Origin: Thauera sedimentorum
GTDB lineage: Bacteria > Pseudomonadota > Gammaproteobacteria > Burkholderiales > Rhodocyclaceae
Reading direction: 5' to 3'
Length of the DNA: 64,000 bases
Assembly: GCF_014489115.1 (NCBI RefSeq)
Contig: NZ_JACTAH010000001.1
Span: forward strand, 1,116,001-1,180,000
Both the position numbers and the translations under genes were made by a program. This document shows positions 38,344 to 49,058 of this stretch, one piece after another (the first letter of the stretch is position 1; the number at the start of each line of letters is the position of its first letter). The notes below the pieces were generated by a model. That model ran no database searches, was not told where the DNA came from, and saw nothing but the letters and a program-made list of their open reading frames with translations.

Positions 38344-39594
38344 CTAGGTCTGTGATTGCAGCCGGGCCACGCGGATGGCGGCCGGCGGATGTGAGTCGAA
38401 GAAACGCGAATACAGCGGGTCCGGTGTGAGCGTGGCGGCATTGTCGCGGTAGAGCTTGACCAGCGCGCTGACCAGGTCGCCGGCGCGGGTCTGCCGCGCC
38501 GCATAGCGGTCGGCTTCGAACTCGTGGGCGCGCGACCAGTAGCTCATCAGCGGCGCGAACGGGAAGGTGAAGGCTGGCAGCACCAGCGAGAACAACGCCA
38601 GCGCCATGGCGGTGCCGGTGCCGCTCACGCCGAGTCCGGCATAGAACCAGGGCTGCTCGATCAGCATGCCGAGCAGGGCGAGCACCGCCAGGCTGCCGCC
38701 GCCCATCACCGCAATGCGCTTCAGCACGTGGCGATGGTGGAAGTGGCCGAGTTCATGGGCCAGCACCGCTTCGACTTCCTGCGGCGCGAGCTTGTCGAGC
38801 AGGGTGTCGAAGAACACGATGCGCTTGGCCGCGCCGAAGCCGGTGAAATAGGCGTTGCCGTGCGCGGAGCGGCGCGAACCGTCCATCACGTACAGCCCGC
38901 GCGAGCGGAAGCCGCAGCGCTCGAGCAGGCCTTCGACGCGGGCGCGCAGGGCCTCGTCCGCCAGCGGGGTGAACTTGTTGAACAGCGGCGCGATGAAGGT
39001 CGGCCAGATCAGCAGTGCGAGCAGGTTCACGCCGAACCAGAAGGCCCACACCCACAGCCACCAGCGCTCGCCCATGGCCCCCATCAGCCACAGCACCGCG
39101 GCCAGGATGGGCAGGCCGAGCACCACCGCGAGCAGGATCTCGCGCGCGGTGTCGGCGGCGAACAGCGCAGGGGTCATGCGGTTGAAGCCGAAGCGCTTCT
39201 CGATGCCGAAGATGCGCGTCAGCGCGAAGGGCAGGTCGATCAGCCAGCTGAGCACGCCCAGCGTGGCGAGCAGGGCGATGCCGTGCGCCAGCGTGCCGGG
39301 CGCGAAGTAGGCCTGCCAGGCGTCGGAGACGGCCTGCAGGCCGCCGCCCAGGGTCAGCCCGAGCACGAAGAGCAGCGACACCGCGAGCTCGGCGAGCCCC
39401 AGGCGCATGCGCGCCCCGGTGTAATCGGCGGCCTTCTGGTGCGAACTCAGGTTGATCGAATCGGCGAACGCCGCCGGCACGGCGTCGCGCCGCGCCCGCA
39501 CATGACGCATCTGGCGCAGCATCAGCACCGCCTTGAGCAGGGCGCCGGCCAGCAGGACGAGGACGAAGAGCAGGGAAAAGGCTGAAGCCGTCAT
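38344..39594 (-). CDS. M48 family integral-membrane zinc metalloprotease
   Basis: A 416-residue Ste24/CaaX-protease-like protein. It has several hydrophobic helices (N-terminus, about 65-105, 150-200), the zinc motif HELGHFHHRH near residue 280, and a downstream FEADRYAARQTRAGD supplying the third ligand. Such proteases take part in membrane-protein quality control. It is the first gene of the apparent operon with the cytochrome and rsgA, divergent from orn. Confidence 0.92.
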   Translation of the reverse strand: MTASAFSLLFVLVLLAGALLKAVLMLRQMRHVRARRDAVPAAFADSINLSSHQKAADYTGARMRLGLAELAVSLLFVLGLTLGGGLQAVSDAWQAYFAPGTLAHGIALLATLGVLSWLIDLPFALTRIFGIEKRFGFNRMTPALFAADTAREILLAVVLGLPILAAVLWLMGAMGERWWLWVWAFWFGVNLLALLIWPTFIAPLFNKFTPLADEALRARVEGLLERCGFRSRGLYVMDGSRRSAHGNAYFTGFGAAKRIVFFDTLLDKLAPQEVEAVLAHELGHFHHRHVLKRIAVMGGGSLAVLALLGMLIEQPWFYAGLGVSGTGTAMALALFSLVLPAFTFPFAPLMSYWSRAHEFEADRYAARQTRAGDLVSALVKLYRDNAATLTPDPLYSRFFDSHPPAAIRVARLQSQT

Positions 39595-39698
39595 GGGGAA
39601 TCGTGTCGGGGCAGGAAAGGCGGCGCAGCAAGGGCGAGGCGCGCTGCATTCTGTGACACAATCGGCGCCTCGATTGTTTCGCTTATGGCCGAAGGATT

Positions 39699-40247
39699 AT
39701 GGCACAGGATCAGAACCACCTCATCTGGCTGGACATGGAGATGACCGGGCTGGAGCCCGACCGTGACCGCATCATCGAAATCGCCGTCGTCATCACCGAT
39801 GGGCAGCTCAACGTGGTCGCCGAGGCGCCGGTGATTGCGGTCCACCAGCCCGATGCGGTGCTCGACGCGATGGACGAATGGAACCGCAACACGCACGGCA
39901 AGTCCGGGCTGACTGCGCGGGTGAAGGCGTCCACCGTGGGCGAGGCCGAGGCCGAGCAGCAGATGCTGGCCTTCCTCAAGGAGTGGGTGCCGGCGCGCAC
40001 CTCGCCGATGTGCGGCAACTCGGTGTGCCAGGACCGCCGCTTCATGGCACGCTACATGCCGCAGCTGGAAGCCTGGTTCCACTACCGCAACCTGGACGTG
40101 TCCACCCTGAAGGAACTTGCCAAGCGCTGGCGGCCGGAGGTGTACAAGGGCGTGGAGAAGAAGGGCAAGCACGAGGCGCTCGCGGACATCCACGAGTCGA
40201 TCGCCGAACTGCGCCACTACCGCGACAACTTCCTGCGACTGTCCTGA
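39699..40247 (+). CDS. orn: Oligoribonuclease
   Basis: Orn degrades dinucleotides to mononucleotides, including pGpG from c-di-GMP breakdown. The 182-residue DEDDh exonuclease has Asp12 and Glu14 (WLDMEMTGL), a central D in CQDRRFM, and the [11 protein letters not shown] motif. The start follows a GAAGG site. Co-occurrence in this window with a c-di-GMP EAL protein is functionally compatible, though the genes are distant. Confidence 0.97.
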   Translation: MAQDQNHLIWLDMEMTGLEPDRDRIIEIAVVITDGQLNVVAEAPVIAVHQPDAVLDAMDEWNRNTHGKSGLTARVKASTVGEAEAEQQMLAFLKEWVPARTSPMCGNSVCQDRRFMARYMPQLEAWFHYRNLDVSTLKELAKRWRPEVYKGVEKKGKHEALADIHESIAELRHYRDNFLRLS

Positions 40248-40276
40248 GCGCGGTCGTGGGCCACTCCCCGCGTGTC

Positions 40277-40417
40277 ATGCTGGCCCGCGCCACCGGGTGG
40301 CTGCGGGCGCGCTGGCGCAGGCTGCTGGCGATTGCGCTGGTGGTGGCCTTCTTCTATCTGCTGGGCTATTTCACGCCACGGGTGAGCAGCCCGGGCATGT
40401 GCCTGATCTACGGGTAG
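40277..40417 (+). CDS. Possible small single-pass membrane protein
   Basis: A 46-codon frame encodes a basic N-terminus and one strong hydrophobic helix (LLAIALVVAFFYLLGYFTP). It could start at ATG 40277 or at GTG 40256. It lies 30 bp after orn and overlaps the 3' end of pgi on the other strand. Not recognised; it may be chance, but the positive-inside single-helix pattern is coherent. Confidence 0.3.
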   Translation: MLARATGWLRARWRRLLAIALVVAFFYLLGYFTPRVSSPGMCLIYG

Positions 40418-42045
40418 GGATCGCCGCGGCGCAATGCGGCGATGGCCCGCTGCAGGCCGATCGTCGCGCCATCGCGGCGGGCCGAGGAGGTGGCGTCCGA
40501 CAGGCGCCGTGCCATCTCCTTGCCCAGTTCCACCCCGTACTGGTCGAAGCTGTTGATCCCCCAGATCCAGCCCTGCACGAACACCTTGTGCTCGTAGAGC
40601 GCCATCAGCGCGCCGAGTGAGTAGGCATCGAGGCGCGGCAGCAGCACCGTGGTGCTGGCCTGGTTGCCGGGAATCGCCAGATGCGGCGCCAGGCGGCGGA
40701 TCTCGGCGTCGTCCGCGCCGCGCTCGCGCAGGGCGGCGACCGCTTCGTCCAGGCTGCGTCCGTGGGTGAGGGCGGCGGCCTGGGCGAGCGCGTTGTTGGC
40801 CAGGGCCTGGCGACGCGCGTCCTCACCGCCGGCGACCACGATGAAGTCCACCGGAATCGCCCGCGTGCCCTGGTAGAACAGCTGGTGGAAGGCATGCTGG
40901 CCGACGGTGCCGGCACCGCCCCAGACCACCGGCGAAGTCATCACCGCGGTGCTGCTGCCGTCGCGCAGCGTGCGCTTGCCGTTGCTCTCCATTTCCAGCT
41001 GCTGCAGCCAGGCCGGGAAGCTGCGCAGCCCGTGGGCGTAGGGCAGCACCGCCAGGGTTTCCTGGTCGAGGAAGTCGGTGTTCCACAGGCCCAGCAGTCC
41101 CATCAGCACCGGCAGGTTGGCGGCCAGCGGCGCACTGCGGAAGTGCTCGTCCATCGCCCGTGCGCCGGCGAGCAGCGCGTCGAAGCCGTCTTCGCCCAGT
41201 GCGATCAGCAGCGGCAGGCCGATGGCCGACCACACCGAGTAGCGTCCACCCACCCAGTCGGGCATCGGCAGCAGGCGCTGTTCGGCGATGCCGAAATCCA
41301 CCGCGGCGGCCACGGCGTTGGTCACCGCGGCGAAATGCGCGCCGATGTCGGCGTCCGCGCCCAGTGCGGCGCGCAGCCAGGCGCGCGCGGCCTCGGCGTT
41401 GGCGAGGGTTTCGGCGGTGGTGAAGCTCTTGGAGGCAACGATGAACAGCGTCTCGGCCGGATCGGCGCCGGACAGCACTTCGTCCAGTTCCTGGGGGTCG
41501 ATGTTGGCGGCGAAGTGCACCGTGACCGGGTGCTTCGCCGCCGGGCCGGCGAGCGCCTCGGCGACCATGCGCGGGCCCAGGTCGGAGCCGCCGATGCCCA
41601 GATTGACCACCCGGCGGATCGGCCGGCCGCTGGCGCCCTTGAGTGCGCCGGCGCGCAGTTCGCGGGCCAGGGTGCGCATGCGCGTGGCGGTGTCCTGCAG
41701 TTGCGCGGCGTCGGCGGCCGGTGGCGGGCAGCCGCCACGCAGGGCCATGTGCAAGGCTGCGCGGCCTTCGGTGTGGTTCAGGCGCTCGCCGCGGAACAGG
41801 GCGTCCACCCCTTCCGGGAGTCGCGCCTGGTGGGCCAGTTCGATCAGGGCGTCGAGTGCGCTGCGGTCGATGCGCTGGCGGGAAAAGTCGGCCAGCAGGC
41901 CGCAGGCGCTCAGGGAGAGGGTGTCGAAGCGTCCCGGGTCCGCATCGAACAGGTCTGCCACCCGCGCGGCGGCCAGACGTTCGCGATGGGTTCTCAAGGC
42001 CTGCCAGGCGGGCAGGCGATCGGGCGGCAGGAAGGTATCAGTCAC
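40408..42045 (-). CDS. pgi: Glucose-6-phosphate isomerase
   Basis: Interconverts glucose-6-P and fructose-6-P. The 545-residue protein has the family signatures NLGIGGSDLGPRM, VASKSFTTAET, the active-site Glu in QLEMESNGKRT, and NSFDQYGVELGK near the C-terminus. It overlaps the upstream glycosyltransferase gene by eight bases. Confidence 0.97.
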   Translation of the reverse strand: MTDTFLPPDRLPAWQALRTHRERLAAARVADLFDADPGRFDTLSLSACGLLADFSRQRIDRSALDALIELAHQARLPEGVDALFRGERLNHTEGRAALHMALRGGCPPPAADAAQLQDTATRMRTLARELRAGALKGASGRPIRRVVNLGIGGSDLGPRMVAEALAGPAAKHPVTVHFAANIDPQELDEVLSGADPAETLFIVASKSFTTAETLANAEAARAWLRAALGADADIGAHFAAVTNAVAAAVDFGIAEQRLLPMPDWVGGRYSVWSAIGLPLLIALGEDGFDALLAGARAMDEHFRSAPLAANLPVLMGLLGLWNTDFLDQETLAVLPYAHGLRSFPAWLQQLEMESNGKRTLRDGSSTAVMTSPVVWGGAGTVGQHAFHQLFYQGTRAIPVDFIVVAGGEDARRQALANNALAQAAALTHGRSLDEAVAALRERGADDAEIRRLAPHLAIPGNQASTTVLLPRLDAYSLGALMALYEHKVFVQGWIWGINSFDQYGVELGKEMARRLSDATSSARRDGATIGLQRAIAALRRGDPYP

Positions 42046-43678
42046 GTCGATAGAGTCTGAAGATGTCCAGTTGCTTGCCGCCGCCGCGGCGGTGTTCCCA
42101 CAGCAGCGTCCAGTCGTCGGGCAGCTTGCGCGGCCCCTCGCGGCGGTCGTCGTGCACCAGCAGCAGCCTGCACGGGCTGCCGGCCGGGCTCACCGCCTCG
42201 GGGCGGAGTCCGGCGTAATAGTCGAGCGATGCGCGCACCGCGGGAGACAGGCCGGTGGCCGCCACGCAGTCGGAGTGTTCGTCCGCCAGCACGCCGGCCA
42301 GCGATTCCACCGGCGGGCGGTAGCTGCGGCCGTGGTCGAACCAGGGCATCAGCAGGGTGACTGCCAGGCACCAGAGCATGGTCATGCCCAGCGCCCAGTT
42401 GCCGGGCGCGCGGTTGGGGCTGCGCGGCAGGCGCCAGGCCAGCACCAGCCAGACGAGCGTGATGATGGCGCCGATCGCCGCCAGCGTGGTCGAGCCGTGC
42501 AGCACGAAGTCCGCGCCGTAGCGTTCGACGTGGCGCGCGAGCCCGGGCGGCCAGGCAAAGACCTGTGCGCTCCAGCCCAGCCATACCAGGATGCCGAACA
42601 CCCCGAAGGTCATCACGCCGAACCAGTCGAAGGCGTTGGCCGCGCCGCGCCGCAGTTGCGGCACGCCGGACGCCGCCAGCAAGGCGAGGGGCGGAATCAG
42701 CACGAGCAGCGCGGCGGGGCGGTCGTAGTCGTCGATGAACAGCCAGATCGCGGCCAGTATCACGGCGGCCACCGGCAGTACGATCGGCAGGCCCAGCAGG
42801 CGGCGGCGCCCGATCCACAGCCCCCACAGCGCGATCGGCCACAGCGGCCACACGAACCAGCCGATGTCCTCAAGGACCCTGCCGTACTCCGCGACCGGTA
42901 TCGGGTTGCTCCCGAGCGCCCCCCAGTCCCCGGTCCACCAGAGCCTGAACAGCTCGGGTTCCTGGTAATGCAGGGCCAGCGGCCAGGCCGCACCGAGGGT
43001 CAGCGCGAGACACAGGCCCAGCAACAGGGCGCCGCTGGTACGCGGCGTGTGACATTCACGGCTGACCAGCAGGACCAGCACGAAAAGTGGCAGGGTCAGC
43101 AATGCAGCGGCAAAGCCGCCGGCCAGGAAGGCCAGCGCCGCGCCGAGCGATGCCTGCAGTGCGCCGGCGAGCGGCGCGCTGCGCAGATGCGCCAGGCCGG
43201 CCAGGGTGAGCGCCTGCATGGCGATCAGCGCCAGCATGGGCTGCGTCTCGTGCGCGTGAATGACCAGGCCGAGCGTGCCGAGGGTAAGCAGCACGGCGGG
43301 CGTGCGCGCCTCGCGGCCATGGAGTTTCTCGGCTGCGCGGGCGATCCAGTACAGCGTCAGCGCGGCAAACAGCGCGCTCGCCAGTCGCGCGCCGTCGTGC
43401 AGCGGCAGCAGCCACGAGAAGAGTCTGGCCAGCAGCGCTGCGGCCCAGTAGTAAAGCGGCGGAAAATCGGTGACCGGTTGGCCGGCCAGGCGCGGGAACA
43501 GCAGCCCCTCGCCCTGCAGCATGCCGAGCACCGGGCCGAAGTGGGCTGCGTCGTCGCCGCGCCAGGGGTCGTGCCCGGTGAGGCCGACCAGCAGGTACAG
43601 CGCTGCCAGCGCGATCAGGCCGAGCGGGCTGAACAGCCGGTGGATCAGCGAAGTGGAGAATGCGGGGGTGCTGGACAT
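42038..43678 (-). CDS. GT39/ArnT-like membrane glycosyltransferase
   Basis: A 546-residue polytopic membrane protein with about ten hydrophobic helices. The first loop has GHDPWRGDDAAHFGPVLGM and DFPPLYYWAAALLA, typical of ArnT/PMT-type transferases that use lipid-linked sugars. The target (lipid A, protein or other) cannot be told. It overlaps pgi by 8 bp. Confidence 0.82.
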   Translation of the reverse strand: MSSTPAFSTSLIHRLFSPLGLIALAALYLLVGLTGHDPWRGDDAAHFGPVLGMLQGEGLLFPRLAGQPVTDFPPLYYWAAALLARLFSWLLPLHDGARLASALFAALTLYWIARAAEKLHGREARTPAVLLTLGTLGLVIHAHETQPMLALIAMQALTLAGLAHLRSAPLAGALQASLGAALAFLAGGFAAALLTLPLFVLVLLVSRECHTPRTSGALLLGLCLALTLGAAWPLALHYQEPELFRLWWTGDWGALGSNPIPVAEYGRVLEDIGWFVWPLWPIALWGLWIGRRRLLGLPIVLPVAAVILAAIWLFIDDYDRPAALLVLIPPLALLAASGVPQLRRGAANAFDWFGVMTFGVFGILVWLGWSAQVFAWPPGLARHVERYGADFVLHGSTTLAAIGAIITLVWLVLAWRLPRSPNRAPGNWALGMTMLWCLAVTLLMPWFDHGRSYRPPVESLAGVLADEHSDCVAATGLSPAVRASLDYYAGLRPEAVSPAGSPCRLLLVHDDRREGPRKLPDDWTLLWEHRRGGGKQLDIFRLYRRD

Positions 43679-43783
43679 CTGCGCGTCGGAGTGTCTGCAG
43701 GGGCGCCGGTGATGACCGGAGAATCAAGCAGGCGATTGTATCCTGCCTGGATGGCCAGCGCCGGCAGCGTACGGTACGGACAA

Positions 43784-43808
43784 CAAAAAAGGCAGCCGTA
43801 GCTGCCTT
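43784..43808 (-). terminator. Terminator of rpmE
   Basis: Read on the minus strand, the stem AAGGCAGC/GCTGCCTT with a 4-base loop is followed by a T run (A residues at 43785-43790 on +). It lies 20 bp after the rpmE stop. Confidence 0.9.
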
Positions 43809-43828
43809 CCTCGCGGAACGCTGTCCGA

Positions 43829-44047
43829 TCAGCCGAGGCGCTGGACGTTGCCGTACTTCTGGCGGAAACGCTCGACGCGGCCGGCGGTGTCGACGATCTT
43901 CTGCTTGCCGGTGTAGAACGGGTGGCAGGCGGAGCAGACTTCGACGTGCAGGCTGGGCTTGCTCATGGTGGAGCGGGTCGTGAAGGTGTTGCCGCAGGAG
44001 CAGGTCACCTCGACGTCGTTGTAGCTGGGATGGATGTCCGCTTTCAT
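43829..44047 (-). CDS. rpmE: 50S ribosomal protein L31 (zinc-type)
   Basis: A 72-residue L31 starting [19 protein letters not shown], with the CSC and CSAC cysteines that mark the zinc-binding C+ form. The start at 44047 is the family start; upstream in-frame codons are not used. Divergent from the binding-protein gene. Confidence 0.96.
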   Translation of the reverse strand: MKADIHPSYNDVEVTCSCGNTFTTRSTMSKPSLHVEVCSACHPFYTGKQKIVDTAGRVERFRQKYGNVQRLG

Positions 44048-44307
44048 GTTCGGTCCTTGGTACAGGCGGGCGGTGAATGTGGCCGCCCTGGGTGGTGAAA
44101 GGCGGGGATTATCCCGCAGCGCGGGAATTACCGCAAGGCCGGCGAGCGGCAAGGGCGAGGCGCGTGCGGGATGGCGGCAGCTTGACGCCCTGAAAGGCGG
44201 TTCGGGTCGATCCCGATGGGGTAAGCCCGAATGCCGCTGCGCTGCCCCTGCTGGGTAAAGTCCAGCCCGATCATTGCCTTGGAAGCGATGACGTGGAGGA
44301 GACCGAC

Positions 44308-45546
44308 ATGTTTCGCAGCTGCAATCGTTTCACCCGCTACCTTGGCCGTGCCAGCCTGGCGCTGTGCCTGAGCATTCCGCTCGTCGCCGGGGCACAGGAA
44401 AGCTTGAAGATCGGACTGTCCGGTCCATTCACCGGCGGTAGTGCGCCTATGGGCAACAGCATGCGCCTCGGCATACGCATGGCGGTCGAGGAGATCAACG
44501 AATACGTCGGCGGCGTGCTCGGGCGGCGCATCGAACTGGTCGAGCGCGACGACGAGGCCAATCCGCAGAAGGGCGCGGCGATCGCCCAGGAGCTGATCGA
44601 GCGCGAGAAGGTGGTGGCGACCGTGGGCATCGTCAATACCGGCGTGGGGCTGGCGTCCATCGACCACTACCAGAAGGCGCGGGTGCCCTTGCTCGTGGCG
44701 GTGTCCACCGGCTCCGAGCTCACCGCCCGGCACGCGCCGACCGCCGAGCGCAAGAGCTTCGTTTTCCGGGTTTCGCCACGTACCGGGGTCAGCAACCTCT
44801 TCCTCGCCCGCCATCTGGTCAAGGACCGTGGACTGCAACGGATTGCGATCCTCGCCGACGACACCGGCTATGGCGAGGCCGAGCGCGCGGATCTCGAGGC
44901 GGCGCTGGCCGGGTTCGGCGTGCAGCCGGTCGCGGTGCAGCGTTTTGCCATCGGCGACCGCGACATGAAGAAGCAGCTTGCCGCCGCCCAGCGTGCCGAG
45001 GCGCAGGCGGTGGTGATGTTCGGCATCGGCCCCGAACTCGCGGCGATTGCCCGCGACCGCGCGGCCATGGGCTGGTCGGTGCCGCTCTATGGGAGCTGGA
45101 CGGTGCAGATGCGCAACTTCCTCGACCAGGCCGGCGCGGCGGGCGAGGGCGTGATGGCGGTGCAGACCTTCATCCCCGGCAGCCAGAACACCCGTCACCG
45201 GCAATTCATCGAGGACTTCCGCCGCCGCTATGGTGACGAGGCAATGGAGTCGGCGATGTCCGCAGCGCAGGGCTACGACGCCATGCGCCTGCTGTTCAGC
45301 GCGCTGGTGACCGCGGGCTCTGCCGATGGCGAGCGCATCCGCGCGGCGCTGGAACAACTCGATCGCGGTGTCGAAGGCGTGGTGACCACCTACATCCGGC
45401 CCTTCTCCGATCGCGATCACGACGCCATCACCGAGAACATGCTGGTGCTCGGCGTGGTGCGCGACGGCAGGGTCGACTACGCCTTCGCGGAAGATGCGCG
45501 GCGCAGCGTGGCCCTGCGACGCAAGCAGGCCGCCGAAGCGCGCTGA
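44308..45546 (+). CDS. Branched-chain amino-acid-type periplasmic binding protein
   Basis: A 412-residue ABC-transporter substrate-binding protein (Peripla_BP_6/LivJ type). It has a signal peptide (cleavage near AGA-QES) followed by [23 protein letters not shown] and [16 protein letters not shown] segments. The start at 44308 has a strong GGAGGAGA site. No permease or ATPase genes are adjacent, so it is an orphan binding protein. Amino acids or aromatic acids are possible ligands; I cannot choose. Confidence 0.87.
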   Translation: MFRSCNRFTRYLGRASLALCLSIPLVAGAQESLKIGLSGPFTGGSAPMGNSMRLGIRMAVEEINEYVGGVLGRRIELVERDDEANPQKGAAIAQELIEREKVVATVGIVNTGVGLASIDHYQKARVPLLVAVSTGSELTARHAPTAERKSFVFRVSPRTGVSNLFLARHLVKDRGLQRIAILADDTGYGEAERADLEAALAGFGVQPVAVQRFAIGDRDMKKQLAAAQRAEAQAVVMFGIGPELAAIARDRAAMGWSVPLYGSWTVQMRNFLDQAGAAGEGVMAVQTFIPGSQNTRHRQFIEDFRRRYGDEAMESAMSAAQGYDAMRLLFSALVTAGSADGERIRAALEQLDRGVEGVVTTYIRPFSDRDHDAITENMLVLGVVRDGRVDYAFAEDARRSVALRRKQAAEAR

Positions 45547-45631
45547 GCCGCGAGCGGGTGGAGCCGGCGGTGCGCGGGGAGGCGGGCCTTGAACTACAAT
45601 CGCGCGTCTTGCCAACGCCCGGATCGTCATC

Positions 45632-46624
45632 TTGCGCCTGCTGCTCGCGCCCATGGAGGGCCTGCTCGATTTTCCCTTGCGGGACGTCCTCACCCGCGTC
45701 GGCGGCTACGACCATGCGGTGACCGAGTTCGCCCGCGTGTCGGGTACGGTCCTGCCCCGGCGCTACTTCCGCCGCATAAGCCCGGAGCTGGCCAGTGCCG
45801 GCCGGACCTCGGCCGGCACGCCGGTGCGGGTGCAGCTGCTCGGCTCCGATCCCGCGCTCATGGCCGGCAGCGCCGGGGTGCTGGCCGCGCTCGGGCCCGC
45901 GGGGATCGATCTCAACTTCGGCTGCCCGGCGCCCACTGTGAATCGCCATCGCGGCGGGGCGGTGCTGCTCGACGAGCCGGAACTGCTGCACCGCATCGCC
46001 GGCGCGGTGCGTGCCGCAGTGCCGCGCGGCATGCCCTTCAGCGCCAAGATGCGCCTGGGCGTGAGCGAAACAGCGCGGGCGGTCGAGTGTGCCCAGGCCC
46101 TGGTCGACGGCGGCGTGGATGAACTGGTGGTGCATGCCCGCACCAAGGCTGACGGCTACCGGCCCCCCGCGCACTGGGAGTGGGTGGGGCGGATCGCCGA
46201 CGCCGTGCCGGTGGCGGTGGCCGCCAACGGCGAAGTCTGGTGCGAGGCCGACTGGCGGCGCTGCCGTGCGGTGAGCGGTGCCAGCGACGTGATGCTCGGC
46301 CGCGGCGCGGTGGCCGACCCCTTCCTCGCGCGCCGCATCCGTCTGGGCCTGACCGACGAGGCGGCAGCCGACCCGGCGCTGCGCGAGCGCGAATGGGCCG
46401 AACTCCGACCACTGCTGGCGCACTTCTGGCAACTGGTGCGCATGCGGGTGGCGGCCCGCCACGCCCCCGGCCGTCTCAAGCAGTGGCTGGGGCTGCTGCG
46501 GCGCAACTACCCGGCAGCCCAGCGCCTGTTCGACGATGTCCGCGTGCTGCGCCTGCCGCAGGAAGTGGACGTGGTGCTGGCGCGCCACGGTATCCTTGCC
46601 GCACCGGAAGCGCTGGCGGCCTGA
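45632..46624 (+). CDS. dusC: tRNA-dihydrouridine(16) synthase DusC-like
   Basis: An FMN enzyme reducing uridine to dihydrouridine in tRNA. The 330-residue protein starts at TTG 45632 (LLLAPMEGLLDFPLRD) and has the FMN/catalytic segment DLNFGCPAPTVNRHRGG with the Cys, VHARTKADGY, and NGEVW. The MEGL opening and FARVSGTVLP fit the DusC subgroup. It starts an operon with three downstream genes. Confidence 0.9.
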   Translation: MRLLLAPMEGLLDFPLRDVLTRVGGYDHAVTEFARVSGTVLPRRYFRRISPELASAGRTSAGTPVRVQLLGSDPALMAGSAGVLAALGPAGIDLNFGCPAPTVNRHRGGAVLLDEPELLHRIAGAVRAAVPRGMPFSAKMRLGVSETARAVECAQALVDGGVDELVVHARTKADGYRPPAHWEWVGRIADAVPVAVAANGEVWCEADWRRCRAVSGASDVMLGRGAVADPFLARRIRLGLTDEAAADPALREREWAELRPLLAHFWQLVRMRVAARHAPGRLKQWLGLLRRNYPAAQRLFDDVRVLRLPQEVDVVLARHGILAAPEALAA

Positions 46625-46664
46625 GCCCGCCCCTTCCGCACCCTCCGCCATCGACGCCGAACAC

Positions 46665-47392
46665 GTGAGCTACGCCAATTCCCGCATTCCCTCCAGCGCC
46701 CAGCAGGGCGTGCATGACAAGCTCGCCGAACGGGTGGCGCGCCACCTGCGCGAGCCCTTCCGCAAGCCCTATGCCGATTACAACCGCGCCGCCTTCGAGA
46801 TCAGCCTGGCGGGCTGGGACCGCCGCGCCCCGCTGATCCTGGATGCCGGCTGCGGCGTCGGCCACAGCACCATCCAGATCGCCCGCGAATACCCGGACCA
46901 CTGGGTGATCGGCGTCGACCAGTCGGCCGACCGGCTCAACCGCCGCAAGCCGTATCCCGATGCGCTGCTGCCCACCAACATGGTGTTCGTGCGCGCGGAT
47001 CTGGTCGACTACTGGCGCCTGCTGGCCGACCAGGGCCTGCAGCTGGCGCGGCACTACATCCTCTACCCCAATCCCTGGCCCAAGATCGGCCATCTCGCAC
47101 GGCGCTGGCATGCGCACCCGGTATTCCCGTGGATACCGAAACTGGGTGGCGTGCTCGAGTGCCGCAGCAACTGGCAGGTCTATATTGAAGAGTTCGCCCT
47201 TGCGCTTGGCATGGCCTGCGGACGGCAGATCGCCTGGGAACAGTTCCAGGCGGAGGTGCCGCTGACGCCCTTCGAGCGCAAGTACCGCGATTCGGGCCAG
47301 GCCCTGTTCCGCCTGGGCTGCGATCTCGGCAGCGGGGCGGGGCAGGCGAGCGCAGGACCAGGCATGCAGACAACAACCACCGGAGTGCAGCA

Positions 47393-47396
<4 letters not shown>
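46665..47396 (+). CDS. TrmB-family SAM-dependent methyltransferase
   Basis: A 243-residue protein starting at GTG 46665. It has the SAM motif [24 protein letters not shown], and the TrmB-like segment [28 protein letters not shown]. TrmB forms m7G46 in tRNA; the PNPWPK-H-RW pattern matches, but the N-terminus differs from standard TrmB, so it may be a paralogue with another substrate. It overlaps the next gene by four bases. Confidence 0.8.
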
Positions 47397-48099
<703 letters not shown>

Positions 48100-48103
<4 letters not shown>

Positions 48104-48441
48104 GCGCGGCCGCGGGCAGCGACCCGTGCACGCGCTGCGGCGCGTGCTGCGCCGCTTTCCGGGTGGATTTTCATCCGGCCTGCCTGGCGAGCCGCGAGGC
48201 AGACGGCGTGCCCGATGCGCTCACCGTGCCGGTCACCGCCCAGCTGGTGCGCATGCGCGGCACCGACGCCGCGGAGCCGCGCTGCATCGCGCTGCGGGGA
48301 GAGATCGGCGTGGCGGTCGAGTGCGGCATCTACGACCGCCGCCCGCCGCCGTGTCGCGACTTCGCGCCCTACGCGCCGCTGGGCATGGGCGACGAGGCCT
48401 GTGCCCGCGCCCGCAGGCGGCATGGCCTGGCGCCGCTCTGA
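48100..48441 (+). CDS. YkgJ-family cysteine-cluster protein
   Basis: A 113-residue protein starting at GTG 48100, overlapping the preceding stop. Its cysteines include CTRCGACC near the N-terminus, one in PRCIAL, one in VECGIY and one in PPPCRDF, the zinc/iron-binding CxxCxxCC family (YkgJ). A homologous protein is encoded at 48699. Function is unknown. Confidence 0.8.
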
Positions 48442-48524
48442 AGATTTCGGCAATAGTCGTTTCCGGCAAATACAATTTGCACAAAACGTTCGTTAAAACA
48501 ACGGCTTAGGGCGCTATTTGGCGC

Positions 48525-48552
48525 TTGATTTCGGCAGGCGAATCGCTAGAAT
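48525..48552 (+). promoter_or_regulatory. Sigma-70 promoter of the second YkgJ-like gene
   Basis: TTGATT (48525-48530), 16 bases, TAGAAT (48547-48552). It leaves a leader of about 140 nt before 48699 in which no other gene was seen. Confidence 0.6.
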
Positions 48553-48698
48553 CCGCGCGCCGAGGTCGATAGGCCGCCCGAACAATTCCTTCCCGTCCCG
48601 CGTTCCGCGGGGCAGATGTCCAGCAGGCGCGCAGCGCGTCGTCGATCCGGTGGGTGTGCCCCGGCACGCCCTCGCGTATCCGAGCGTGTGTGTTGGGC

Positions 48699-49058
48699 AT
48701 GGAAACCTACAATCCCTGTATCGAGTGCGGCATCTGCTGCACCCATTTCCGTATTTCCTTCTACTGGGCGGAAGCCGACGATGCCCCTGGTGGCTTCGTG
48801 CCGGCCGAGATGACCGAGAAGCTCACGCCGCATCTGCGCTGCATGAAAGGCAGCAACGACGTGCCGCGCCGCTGCAGTGCGCTGTCCGGCACGCTGGGTG
48901 AAGCGGTGGCGTGCACCATCTACGAGAACCGGCCGACGCCCTGCCGCGAATTCCCGGTGTACTTCGACGACGGCACGCCCAATCCCAAGTGCGACGAGCT
49001 GCGGGCCACCATCGGCCTGCCGCCGCTGCCCTTCTTTCCCCTGCCGCAAGCGGCCTGA
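48699..49058 (+). CDS. YkgJ-family cysteine-cluster protein (second)
   Basis: A 119-residue protein starting METYNPCIECGICC. It has the same cysteine layout as the gene at 48100: CIECGICC, RCSALSG, ACTIYENRPTPCREFP. The two are paralogues with low overall similarity. It has its own promoter candidate. Its stop codon directly abuts the convergent ATP adenylyltransferase-like gene. Confidence 0.85.
   Translation: METYNPCIECGICCTHFRISFYWAEADDAPGGFVPAEMTEKLTPHLRCMKGSNDVPRRCSALSGTLGEAVACTIYENRPTPCREFPVYFDDGTPNPKCDELRATIGLPPLPFFPLPQAA

Noticed and set aside
44048..44307. Small gene or RNA in the rpmE to binding-protein gap
   Set aside because: Only unremarkable GC-rich sequence with no coherent frame, hairpin or tRNA-like fold seen.
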